Shown: in pieces, positions 1 through 7,733 of the stretch
Layout: the number at the start of each line of letters is the position of its first letter
Position numbering within the stretch: position 1 is the stretch's first letter
Program-made: the position numbers and the translations under genes
The notes under the pieces: model-generated
What the model saw: the letters and a program-made list of their open reading frames with translations, nothing else
Databases searched by the model: none
What the model was told of the DNA's origin: nothing
Origin: an uncultured Bacteroidota bacterium
GTDB lineage: Bacteria; Bacteroidota; Bacteroidia; Bacteroidales; UBA932
Reading direction: 5' to 3'
Assembly: GCA_937901965.1 (NCBI GenBank)
Contig: CALGSW010000001.1
Span: forward strand, 347,169 to 411,168
DNA length: 64,000 nt

Positions 1-248
1 TTTTTTGCTTCATCCTGACCTATTACATAATCATCCAGAAAAGCTGTAATCTCTTTTGGCTTTAGCAACAGATTCTGAGCAGGTTTGTTCTTTTTTCTTT
101 TTGCCGAAATCGCCTCGCGGGTGTAATCAATTGCCTGCTGAGCACATTCGTTGCAAATTGATGCAATTTCCCCTGCTATAAGTACATCAACCTCATCCTT
201 CCCCCTTCCGCAAAATGAGCAATAGTCTGTATATTTTGAGGAGGCCAT
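1..248 (-). CDS. clpX: ATP-dependent Clp protease ATP-binding subunit ClpX, N-terminal part (cut by window edge)
   Basis: Only the first ~82 codons are present; the gene runs off the left edge. The visible part is the zinc-binding domain of ClpX, with two CxxC pairs (CSFCGRGKDEVD, then ICNEC about 18 residues later), followed by a basic linker and the start of the AAA+ domain (LDDYVIGQDEAKK). ClpX unfolds substrates and feeds them to ClpP. The ATG directly abuts the clpP stop codon with no spacer, so the two are co-transcribed and probably translationally coupled. The ATPase core cannot be checked here. Confidence 0.95.
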   Translation of the reverse strand, partial: MASSKYTDYCSFCGRGKDEVDVLIAGEIASICNECAQQAIDYTREAISAKRKKNKPAQNLLLKPKEITAFLDDYVIGQDEAK

Positions 249-920
249 CTATTTTTTAGCTTTTAAAAGAATTTCGTCAATCATTCCGTACTCCTTAGCC
301 TCGGTAGCATTCATCCAGTAGTCCCTGTCCGCATCTTTCTCAATTTGCTTCAAAGTCTTGCCTGAATGAAGTGCTATTATTTCATACAGCTCTTTCTTGA
401 GTGTTACTATCTGTCTTGCGGTAATTTCAATATCACTTGCCTGTCCCTCTGCACCACCCATCGGCTGATGTATCATCACCCTTGAGTGAGGAAGAGCAGA
501 TCTTTTTCCGTTTGCTCCTGCTGTAAGCAATATTGCAGCCATTGATGCTGCCATTCCTGTACAGATTGTAGCAACCTCTGAAGAGACCAGCTGCATAGTG
601 TCATAAATTCCCAAACCCGCATAAACACTACCTCCCGGAGAATTTATATAAAGCTGAATATCAGCTTTGGACTCGGTAGAGTCAAGATAGAGTAACTGAG
701 CTTGTATGATATTGGCTACATCATCTGTAATGGGAACACCTAAAAAGATGATTCTGTCCATCATAAGACGTGAAAACACATCCATGGCAGCTACATTAAG
801 TTGTCTCTCCTCAATAATCGTAGGATTAATGTAGGCACTGCTAATTGAGTTAAATCTGTGCAGTGACAGACTGCTAATGCCTCTGTGGTGCAAAGCATAT
901 TTTTCAAAATCTGTAGCCAT
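249..920 (-). CDS. clpP: ATP-dependent Clp protease proteolytic subunit ClpP
   Basis: Serine peptidase that forms the double-heptamer chamber of the cytoplasmic ClpXP protease. The 223-residue product is near normal family length. The catalytic triad is readable: Ser126 in GMAAS, His151 in MIHQPMGG and Asp200 in DRDYWM; the oxyanion region INSPGGSVYAG is intact. The ~35 residues before the conserved fold would include a removable propeptide. It sits between tig and clpX in the common tig-clpP-clpX order, with 11 bp from tig and none to clpX. I see no promoter in the tig-clpP gap, so it is probably read from upstream. Confidence 0.97.
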   Translation of the reverse strand: MATDFEKYALHHRGISSLSLHRFNSISSAYINPTIIEERQLNVAAMDVFSRLMMDRIIFLGVPITDDVANIIQAQLLYLDSTESKADIQLYINSPGGSVYAGLGIYDTMQLVSSEVATICTGMAASMAAILLTAGANGKRSALPHSRVMIHQPMGGAEGQASDIEITARQIVTLKKELYEIIALHSGKTLKQIEKDADRDYWMNATEAKEYGMIDEILLKAKK

Positions 921-931
921 ATCTATTAAAA

Positions 932-2260
932 TTAATTTGTCATTTCACGGAGTTTGTCAACTGATACGCTTTTCTTGTCAAGCTTAACTAATGACCTTAC
1001 ATAAGCAATAACCTTGTCCTCCTCTACTTTATCAAAAATTCTTCTTCCCTCTTTTTCGTTTGAAAGAAGCGACTCTGCATACTGGTTTAATTGCTCTTCA
1101 GGCACATTAGGAAGTCCGTACATTGCAAATTGATAAGCTGCAATATTCTTTGCCTGTGCAAGAAGCTCCTCACGCTTTGTCTCCATCTTCTGCTCCTTAA
1201 CAAAATATTGTCTTATCATTTGCCAGCGGAAATCCTTCAGAAAGAGACCAAAATCCTTCTCAATCTCCTCCATGGTGAATTTACCTTCATTAGCAGTAAA
1301 CAGCCATCTCTTGAGGAACTTTTCCGGAACAGCGATAGCGGCCTTCTCAATAAGATAATCACGGGCATCAAGCATAAACCTGTAATCACTCTCCTGAGCA
1401 TATTCCGCTCTCATTCTCTCAACAATTTTAGCTTCAAACTCCTCTGCATTGTTAACAACACCTTCACCAAACATTTTGTTGAAAAGCTCCTGATTAACTT
1501 CTGGCTCAATAAACCTTTTAACCTCTTTGACTACTATCTTCCAGAGAGGTTCAACAGAGGCAAGCTCCTCTTTTTTAACTTTGAGCAGCGATGCTCTGTC
1601 AGATTCATTTGCAAAAGCCTTGTTTACATCCACCTCAAACTCATCACCGGCTTTCTTACCCATGAACTGCTTCTTAATCTTTTTGTCCTCAATAGATCTA
1701 AGCGCAACATAAGTCCCTTCAACTCTTGTCTCACCCTGAATGAGGTCAGCAATAATGAAGTCTTCCTCCTCACCTATTGCATCCACTACACCCAATTGTC
1801 CAAACTGTCTCAATATATTGCTCTTGTATTTTGCAATTTCATCTTTTGAAAGTTCTGCTTCATAATAAACAATTTTATCTTCAGCAGAGAGGGTAAGTTC
1901 AACTTTTGGTGCAAGTGCTATATCAAATATAAACTCCATATCCTCGCCTGACTTCCAGCTGACAGGCTTTTGTTCAGTCTCATTTGCAAGAGGTTCTCCT
2001 ATAATATTAAGTTTATTTTCGTTGATATAGTTGTTCAATCCTTCAGAGATGAGATTATTCACCGCATCTACCATAGCAGACTGACCGTGCATCTTCTCAA
2101 TCATTGACATAGGAGCCATACCTTTGCGGAAACCCTTGATATCTGCATTTCTGCGATAGTCCCCAAGAATCTTCTTTACTTTAGGAGCATAATCATCGTT
2201 TCCTATGGTAAGAGAAACCATAAGCGTTAGATCTTCAGCTTGTTTCTGTGTAACTTTCAT
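932..2260 (-). CDS. tig: Trigger factor
   Basis: Ribosome-bound chaperone that receives nascent chains at the exit tunnel. At 442 aa it has normal family length. The N-terminal ribosome-docking signature GFRKGMAPMSMI is present at about residues 43-54. A central FKBP-like segment is recognisable only loosely (IADLIQGETRVEGTYVALRS... through FEVDVNKAF), as is common in Bacteroidetes trigger factors, so prolyl isomerase activity is uncertain. The remainder is the helical C-terminal domain, rich in Glu and Lys. It is followed by clpP and clpX, which matches a protein-quality-control operon. Confidence 0.92.
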   Translation of the reverse strand: MKVTQKQAEDLTLMVSLTIGNDDYAPKVKKILGDYRRNADIKGFRKGMAPMSMIEKMHGQSAMVDAVNNLISEGLNNYINENKLNIIGEPLANETEQKPVSWKSGEDMEFIFDIALAPKVELTLSAEDKIVYYEAELSKDEIAKYKSNILRQFGQLGVVDAIGEEEDFIIADLIQGETRVEGTYVALRSIEDKKIKKQFMGKKAGDEFEVDVNKAFANESDRASLLKVKKEELASVEPLWKIVVKEVKRFIEPEVNQELFNKMFGEGVVNNAEEFEAKIVERMRAEYAQESDYRFMLDARDYLIEKAAIAVPEKFLKRWLFTANEGKFTMEEIEKDFGLFLKDFRWQMIRQYFVKEQKMETKREELLAQAKNIAAYQFAMYGLPNVPEEQLNQYAESLLSNEKEGRRIFDKVEEDKVIAYVRSLVKLDKKSVSVDKLREMTN

Positions 2261-2329
2261 CGTTTATTTTGTTTTGTATTATCTCTAATAAAATCAAAGC
2301 AGACCACCCAATGGGTATCTGCTTTTGAG

Positions 2330-2411
2330 TGCGGGCAAAGGGACTCGAACCCCCACGCCTTTCGGCACCAGATCCTAAGTCTGGCGCGGCTACCAATTAC
2401 GCCATGCCCGC
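2330..2411 (-). tRNA. tRNA-Leu (anticodon UAG)
   Basis: Read on the minus strand, the sequence folds as a class II tRNA. It has a 7-bp acceptor stem (GCGGGCA/TGCCCGC) with discriminator A, a D arm around TAATTGGTAGCC, an anticodon stem CCAGA/TCTGG with loop CTTAGGA (anticodon TAG, reading CUA), a long variable arm and the T loop GTTCGAG. CCA is not encoded. It lies between prmA and tig and has its own promoter. Confidence 0.95.
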
Positions 2412-2422
2412 TTTGGGGAGTG

Positions 2423-2453
2423 CAAAGGTATAACATTTTTTTAAACTTCCAAA
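2423..2453 (-). promoter_or_regulatory. Bacteroidetes-type promoter for tRNA-Leu
   Basis: On the minus strand TTTG (2453-2450) is followed after exactly 19 nt by TACCTTTG (2430-2423), matching the phylum consensus TTTG-N19-TAnnTTTG. The -7 box ends 12 nt before the tRNA 5' end. The upstream box lies within the last codons of prmA. Confidence 0.8.
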
Positions 2454-3292
2454 CGCATCTTAATAAATGCCCACTCATCTTTTACATCAGAGTTGACAAA
2501 TTTGAGTCCTGTTTTTTCACCTGCCAATCTTACCAATTCAATGTCAGACGAGTAGAATCCACTTAAAAGCAGTATTCCTCCCGGAATCAGTGAGGCCGAG
2601 TAAACTGACATATCATTAATGACAATATTTCTGTTAATATTCGCAAGAATGATAGAAAACTGACCCAGTTCGCGCAACTTACCTGCGTCACCCAGCACCG
2701 GCTTTATGTATAACGAGACTCCGTTTTTTTCAGAATTCTCTATAGCCGAATTAACTGCATCCGGGTCATTATCAACAGCAACCACCTCAGCGGCCCCCAT
2801 CTTTGCTGCAAGAATGGCCAGAATTGCAGTTCCGCAACCCATGTCAAGAACTCTGTTACCGGATACGCTCTCATTTAAAAGATTTGAAGACATCAGGTGT
2901 GTTGTCTGATGATGCCCTGTTCCAAATGCCATTTTAGGATCAATTACAATGTTGTACTTAGTATCCGGAAGATCCTTATGAAAACTTGCCTTTACCGTAC
3001 ATATACCATCAATGACAAGAGGTGAGAAGTTTGACTCCCACACAGAATTCCAGTTAATCCCCTTTACAAGTGAATGCTCTACAGCAGATTTAAATGAGGG
3101 AAATTCGGACAGAGATTTTACAAGATCTTCAAGGATATTCTCAGTGAACAGCCCTGCCTTAATATAGCACTTAACACAAGGCTCTTCAACAGAAAAACTC
3201 TCAAAATCAAAGTCCTCAGTTACAGAGAGAACAATTTCAGAATTCTCTTCAGTAAATGGGTCAATTTTAACTGATACCTCAATATAATCCAT
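2441..3292 (-). CDS. prmA: Ribosomal protein L11 methyltransferase
   Basis: SAM-dependent trimethylation of ribosomal protein L11. The 283-aa protein has the N-terminal L11-binding region (~1-110) and a class I methyltransferase domain: FGTGHHQTT, SAM-binding motif I DMGCGTAILAILAAKMGA, acidic VAVDNDPDAV, and the motif IV region LANINRNI. Its ATG shares one base with the tpiA stop codon (TGATG), so translation is probably coupled. The last residues overlap the promoter of the downstream tRNA-Leu gene. Confidence 0.93.
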   Translation of the reverse strand: MDYIEVSVKIDPFTEENSEIVLSVTEDFDFESFSVEEPCVKCYIKAGLFTENILEDLVKSLSEFPSFKSAVEHSLVKGINWNSVWESNFSPLVIDGICTVKASFHKDLPDTKYNIVIDPKMAFGTGHHQTTHLMSSNLLNESVSGNRVLDMGCGTAILAILAAKMGAAEVVAVDNDPDAVNSAIENSEKNGVSLYIKPVLGDAGKLRELGQFSIILANINRNIVINDMSVYSASLIPGGILLLSGFYSSDIELVRLAGEKTGLKFVNSDVKDEWAFIKMRLEV

Positions 3293-4050
3293 CAGAAAGA
3301 TTTGGCAATTGCAATGAAATCCTTTGCGTCAAGCGAAGCACCTCCTATAAGACCGCCGTCAACATCCTCCTTAGAGAAAATATCAGCGGCATTTGAAGGT
3401 TTACAACTACCTCCGTAAAGAATTGGGATCCTGTCTGAATGATCGCCAAATTTATCACCAATCACCCTTCTGATATATGCATGCATCTCTTCTGCCTGAT
3501 CAGAAGATGCAGTCATTCCGGTTCCGATTGCCCAAACGGGCTCATAAGCCACAATCACGTGGTCAAGTTCAACACCTCTTAGCCTGTAAAGAACATCTTT
3601 TATCTGCTGTGCAACAACTTCAAAGTGCCTGTTTGACTGTCTCTCCTCAAGTTTTTCACCCACACAGAAAATTGGCTGCATCCCCTCATTGATAACCAGA
3701 TTCATCTTTTTATAAAGACTATCATTGTTTTCAGCATAGTACTCTCTTCTCTCTGAGTGACCAAGTATTACATACTTACAACCCAGGTTCCTGAGCATTG
3801 AAGCTGAAACTTCACCTGTATAGGCGCCCTTTTCCTGATCTGCACAGTTCTGAGCAGCAAGGGCAATCTGCATTTTGTTTTCTTTCAAATACTTCCCGAG
3901 AACTGCAAGATGTGTAAACGGAGGTGCAATTATCAACTCAACATCTGAGTTATATTCTCTGGTAAGAAACTCCAGCTGTTTTACAAGCACCTCTCCTTCC
4001 GGCAGCAGGGTATTCATTTTCCAGTTGCCGGCAACAATTTTTCTTCTCAT
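3292..4050 (-). CDS. tpiA: Triosephosphate isomerase
   Basis: Interconverts dihydroxyacetone phosphate and glyceraldehyde 3-phosphate in glycolysis. The TIM barrel carries the catalytic Lys11 (AGNWKMN), the catalytic His in ILGHSERR, the catalytic Glu in AYEPVWAIGTG, and the phosphate loop LYGGSCKPSN and GLIGGASL. I chose the ATG giving MRRKIVAGNWK (252 aa). A longer in-frame reading from a GTG at 4083 would add 11 residues, but that codon overlaps a possible -7 box (TATTTTTG, minus strand, 4090-4083), so the short form is preferred. One-base overlap with prmA downstream. Confidence 0.95.
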   Translation of the reverse strand: MRRKIVAGNWKMNTLLPEGEVLVKQLEFLTREYNSDVELIIAPPFTHLAVLGKYLKENKMQIALAAQNCADQEKGAYTGEVSASMLRNLGCKYVILGHSERREYYAENNDSLYKKMNLVINEGMQPIFCVGEKLEERQSNRHFEVVAQQIKDVLYRLRGVELDHVIVAYEPVWAIGTGMTASSDQAEEMHAYIRRVIGDKFGDHSDRIPILYGGSCKPSNAADIFSKEDVDGGLIGGASLDAKDFIAIAKSF

Positions 4051-4139
4051 CGCTGTGATATTTTTGGTTTTGAATGATGTCACAAAAATAACAATTTTTT
4101 TTGCACTATCTTCGCGTTGAAAAAACGAGGTATTTATAG

Positions 4140-5162
4140 TTGAATTTTAGAAAGTCATATTCCAAATTATATATGGCAATTGCAGTTGCTCTTGTCATTC
4201 TTTCTCTGCTAAATCTTGTGCTGGGCTCAGTTATGTTACCTCCGCAAGAACTTTTTGCCTCTTTAATAGGAGCTGATGCACCGGATTATGTATCAAATAT
4301 TCTATGGAATTTTCGTATTCCAAAGGTTATAACAGCACTATTGGCAGGAGTTGCGCTTTCTGTATGCGGACTTCAGATGCAGACTCTCTTCAGAAATCCT
4401 CTTGCAGACCCGTTTATTCTTGGAATAAGTTCGGGGGCAGGACTTGGAGTTGCCCTTTTTGTGATGGGTTCATCAGCATTTGGTGTAACACTGGCGGGAA
4501 GTATATTTTTCAATCTGGGTATAGCAGCTGCTGCATGGGCTGGGGCTGCCGGGATTACACTGCTGATACTTCTTGTATCACATAAATTAAGAGAGAATAC
4601 ATCTCTGCTCATATTTGGAATTATGACAGGAAGTGTCACAAGTGCTATTATAACCCTTATCCAGTATTTCTCCTCCTCTTCTGAGCTTAAGGCATTTGTC
4701 ACATGGACTATGGGCAGTTTTTCAGGATTAACTTCAGGTCAGATTTGGATAATGTCCATGCTTGTAATTCCCGGATTAGTGATGTCCGTGTACAACATCA
4801 AAGAACTTAATATATTGCTGCAGGGAGAATCGTATGCAAAAAGCCTCGGGCTGAATCTGGAAAAAACCAGACGAAGAATTCTAATTGCAACTACTTTACT
4901 GGCAGGAAGCGTAACAGCATTTTGCGGACCTATCGGTTTTATTGGCATAGCGGTTCCTCATATTGCAAGACTCTTTTTTAAGAACGCAGATCACAAGGTG
5001 CTTGTACCTGCAACAGCACTGACAGGTGCCGCAATTATGGTATTTACAGATATGGTTGCTCAGTTGCCCGGACAATCGGGAGTCATACCTATAAATACTG
5101 TAAGTGCACTGATAGGAGTTCCTGTTATTCTGTTCATAATAATGAAAAGTAAATTCGCATGA
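4140..5162 (+). CDS. FecCD-family ABC transporter permease (iron-siderophore, heme or cobalamin uptake)
   Basis: Inner-membrane permease of the BtuC/FecCD/FhuB family: 340 aa, about 9-10 hydrophobic segments, with family signatures near TALLAGVALSVCGLQMQTLFRNPLADP and GPIGFIGIAVPHIARLF. The latter is the coupling region to the ATPase. The start is uncertain. A stop codon lies immediately upstream, leaving TTG at 4140 or ATG at 4173; the TTG form keeps a typical short basic N-terminus. The ATPase gene follows with an ATGA overlap. No periplasmic binding protein or TonB receptor gene is adjacent, so the substrate cannot be assigned. A near-consensus -7 box (TATCTTCG) lies at 4107-4114. Confidence 0.9.
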   Translation: MNFRKSYSKLYMAIAVALVILSLLNLVLGSVMLPPQELFASLIGADAPDYVSNILWNFRIPKVITALLAGVALSVCGLQMQTLFRNPLADPFILGISSGAGLGVALFVMGSSAFGVTLAGSIFFNLGIAAAAWAGAAGITLLILLVSHKLRENTSLLIFGIMTGSVTSAIITLIQYFSSSSELKAFVTWTMGSFSGLTSGQIWIMSMLVIPGLVMSVYNIKELNILLQGESYAKSLGLNLEKTRRRILIATTLLAGSVTAFCGPIGFIGIAVPHIARLFFKNADHKVLVPATALTGAAIMVFTDMVAQLPGQSGVIPINTVSALIGVPVILFIIMKSKFA

Positions 5163-5917
5163 ACTCCTCAAACCTCATACTGAAAAATCTTTCTCTCGGG
5201 TATGACAGGGAGATATACAAAGCGATTAACGCAAGTGCCGGATCCGGTGATATGGTTGCACTTGTAGGTCCCAACGGTATAGGTAAGAGCACCCTTCTCA
5301 AAAGTATTGCATCAATTCAGCATTATCGTTCGGGAGATATTACAGTGAATTCGCTGAGTGTTAAAAGCTATTCACAACGGGAACTCTCCTCAATGATCTC
5401 TTTTGTTCCGTCTCAAAGCCCAAGAGCTGCCAGCCTATCTGTTTTTGACATGGTTTCATCAGGGTGTTTTAACCGCACAAACTGGCTGGGTGAAACAAAC
5501 GAGGAGGACAGTACTCTGGTAATAGAGACCATTAAACGGGTAGGTCTGGAGGGATTTGCCACCAGAGACTCCGGCAAATTGAGTGACGGAGAATTTCAAA
5601 GGGCAGCCATAGCAAGGGCTTTAGTACAGAAGAGCGGAATTATGCTGCTGGATGAGCCCACAGCTTTTCTGGATATTGAAAACAAGCTTGTGATAACAAG
5701 ACTACTTGCAAAACTGGCGAGCGAGGAGCATAGATGCATAATATTCTCAACTCATGACCTTCAGCTTGCAGTTAAATTGTGTGATAAAATATGGCTGATG
5801 GGCCGGGAAAAGTTTTCAGAGGGTACACCTGAGGAATTAATGGAAAACGGAGCCTTTGACACAATGTTCAAAGACTCCGGTCTCAAATTTGACAAAACCC
5901 TTTATACTTTCGTTTAG
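5159..5917 (+). CDS. ABC transporter ATP-binding protein, FecE/BtuD type
   Basis: Cytoplasmic ATPase partner of the upstream permease. The 252-aa product has Walker A GPNGIGKST, a Q-loop near FVPSQSPRAA, the signature LSDGEFQRA (LSGGQ variant with Asp for Gly), Walker B IMLLDEPTAFLD and the switch His in STHDLQLA. It overlaps the permease by 4 nt (ATGA), so production is coupled. The 3' end overlaps the convergent aminotransferase gene by 4 nt. Iron-siderophore, heme or cobalamin import is the family role; the substrate is unknown. Confidence 0.92.
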   Translation: MNSSNLILKNLSLGYDREIYKAINASAGSGDMVALVGPNGIGKSTLLKSIASIQHYRSGDITVNSLSVKSYSQRELSSMISFVPSQSPRAASLSVFDMVSSGCFNRTNWLGETNEEDSTLVIETIKRVGLEGFATRDSGKLSDGEFQRAAIARALVQKSGIMLLDEPTAFLDIENKLVITRLLAKLASEEHRCIIFSTHDLQLAVKLCDKIWLMGREKFSEGTPEELMENGAFDTMFKDSGLKFDKTLYTFV

Positions 5918-7134
5918 AAAGTAGCTGGAGTCTCAGGTTTAGGTGCTGTTTCAAACATTGTTGCAATAGCTTTTGCAAGTCTCTTCACACCCTCTTCTGT
6001 TCTCTCCTCATTCATAAACGAGAAGTTTATCCTCATAGTGTTTTTACCGGATCCATCACAGTGAAATGCCTCTCCAATTACAAAGGCAACATCCTCTTTA
6101 ATTGCAACATTAAAAAGATCTGTGGCATCATATCCTTCAGGTAAAGTAACAAAGAGGAATAATCCACCCTCGGGTGTTGTCCATTTAACTCCCTCCGGCA
6201 TATACTTTTCAAAGCACGAGATCATATGGTCTCTTTTTACTCTGTACATTTCAATTGTTTTCTTGAGGTTTTTCTCAAAAAGACCCTTCTCAAGGTATCT
6301 TGCAGCAACAGCCTGATCAAACACCGGAGCACAGAGGTCTGTAGACTGCTTTGCAACAATCAGCTTCTCAATAATGTTAGTTGGAGCAATAATCCATCCA
6401 AGACGGAAACCCGGAAGGAATGTCTTTGAGAATGTTCCTAAAAGAGCAACTCTCTCATTATCCATTGAGTACATCATTGGCATCTCCTCTCCATCAAAGC
6501 GCAGTTCTCTGTAAGGGCTGTCCTCAATTACCAGCAGATCATACTTTCGTGCAACAGCAAGAACATCTTTTCTCTGCTTTACATTCATTGTTATACCTGA
6601 AGGATTCTGGAAATCAGGGATAGCATAAATAAATTTTGGTTTTTTACCGCTGCCTATAAGGGCCTTTACCACAACCTCTAGCTCCTCATCCTTGGTAATA
6701 CCTATAGGTTTTGCCTGATAAGACCAGAATGCCTGCAAGGCACCCAGGTAAGATGGTAATCCGCAGATAATTGTATCGCCCGGATCAATGAATATTTTTG
6801 TAACCAGATCTATCGCCTGCTGAGAAGAGGTAGTTATAAGGATATTCTCCTTGGTAATCTGCAGACCCTGCGCCTGATACCTCTGCGCAAGCAACTCTCT
6901 GAGTTTTGCATTACCTTCAGTAGGCCCGTACTGAAGAGCTGATGTGCTCTCTTGTTCCAGAACCTCCTGCATTATTATCTTCAGATCTTCAACGGGAAAA
7001 GTTGCCGGATTTGGGAAACCGCCGGCAAACGATATCACCTCAGGTCTGTTTGCTACGCTTAAAAGATCTCTGATTGCAGATCTTCTCATGCTTTTTGCAT
7101 TGGCAGATAGAATGTTTTGAATGTTCATATCCAT
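5914..7134 (-). CDS. PLP-dependent aminotransferase, class I/II (2-aminoadipate/MocR-like fold type I)
   Basis: 406-aa fold type I enzyme. The Schiff-base Lys lies in GTFSKTFLPGFRLGW; the cofactor-binding region TTSSQQAIDLV, the Asn/Tyr segment PDFQNPSG and the carboxylate-binding Arg near NTMRINFSF are all present. The N-terminus (ISFAGGFPNPATFPVEDL) resembles the LysN/2-aminoadipate and aromatic or branched-chain aminotransferase group, so the exact amino-donor is not assignable. No DNA-binding domain is fused, so it is an enzyme rather than a MocR regulator. A second in-frame ATG lies two codons downstream. It has its own upstream promoter. Confidence 0.88.
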   Translation of the reverse strand: MDMNIQNILSANAKSMRRSAIRDLLSVANRPEVISFAGGFPNPATFPVEDLKIIMQEVLEQESTSALQYGPTEGNAKLRELLAQRYQAQGLQITKENILITTSSQQAIDLVTKIFIDPGDTIICGLPSYLGALQAFWSYQAKPIGITKDEELEVVVKALIGSGKKPKFIYAIPDFQNPSGITMNVKQRKDVLAVARKYDLLVIEDSPYRELRFDGEEMPMMYSMDNERVALLGTFSKTFLPGFRLGWIIAPTNIIEKLIVAKQSTDLCAPVFDQAVAARYLEKGLFEKNLKKTIEMYRVKRDHMISCFEKYMPEGVKWTTPEGGLFLFVTLPEGYDATDLFNVAIKEDVAFVIGEAFHCDGSGKNTMRINFSFMNEERTEEGVKRLAKAIATMFETAPKPETPATF

Positions 7135-7152
7135 ATATTAGTTAGTTTTTTA

Positions 7153-7183
7153 CAAAATTAAAGAATTGTAACTAAAATTCAAA
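7153..7183 (-). promoter_or_regulatory. Bacteroidetes-type promoter for the aminotransferase gene
   Basis: Minus strand TTTG (7183-7180), 19-nt spacer, TAATTTTG (7160-7153). The -7 box ends 18 nt before the first ATG. Confidence 0.75.
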
Positions 7184-7287
7184 CTTTTATTTCTTTTTTT
7201 AATTTATTACTAACATTTCATTACATCCCGTTAGCTTTAGCGATAATCTACAGATTCCTTTATTTTTAGTATTTTTGCAAAAAAAGC

Positions 7288-7728
7288 ATGTCAATCATAA
7301 GAATTACAAAAGAGTTTCGTTTTGAGGGTGCTCACGCCCTGCAAGACTATGACGGAAAATGCAGGCATATACATGGACATTCATACAGGCTGTTTGTTAC
7401 TCTAAAGGGCACTCCCCTGCCGGATAAGAAAAACCCTAAAAGTGGTATGGTTGTTGATTTTGGAGATCTGAAAAAAATTGTCAATAAACATATTATAGAT
7501 CCATTTGACCATGCTCTTCTGCTGAGAAGTGATGCCCCTTTAAAAGAGGAGATTGCTACCTCTTATGAAAATGTTATTATACTTGATTTTCAACCCACGT
7601 GTGAAAACCTGGCAATTTATTTTGCAGACCTTCTGCGTGCAAATTTACCGTCAGGAACTACTCTTCACAGCATTAAACTTTATGAAACTCCCACATCATT
7701 TGTTGAGTGGTTTGCATCTGAAAACTGA
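7288..7728 (+). CDS. queD: 6-carboxy-5,6,7,8-tetrahydropterin synthase (QueD/PTPS family)
   Basis: Queuosine/7-deazapurine pathway enzyme that converts dihydroneopterin triphosphate to 6-carboxytetrahydropterin. The 146-aa product has zinc ligands His16 (FEGAHAL), His29 and His31 in CRHIHGHSY, with catalytic Cys25. PFDHALLL and the C-terminal YETPTSFVEW carry the conserved Asp-His and Glu. A -7 box TATTTTTG lies at 7270-7277, only 10 nt before the ATG, so the transcript would have a very short leader; I see no good upstream TTG. No other queuosine genes are visible nearby; a pterin-synthase paralogue cannot be excluded. Confidence 0.88.
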   Translation: MSIIRITKEFRFEGAHALQDYDGKCRHIHGHSYRLFVTLKGTPLPDKKNPKSGMVVDFGDLKKIVNKHIIDPFDHALLLRSDAPLKEEIATSYENVIILDFQPTCENLAIYFADLLRANLPSGTTLHSIKLYETPTSFVEWFASEN

Positions 7729-7733
7729 ATATC

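Noticed and set aside
1091..1849. 252-codon plus-strand frame in tig
   Set aside because: Antisense shadow; Leu/Phe/Cys-rich low-complexity translation typical of reverse frames.
7135..7287. preQ1-type riboswitch upstream of queD
   Set aside because: The -7 box is 10 nt before the ATG, so no leader exists to hold an aptamer.
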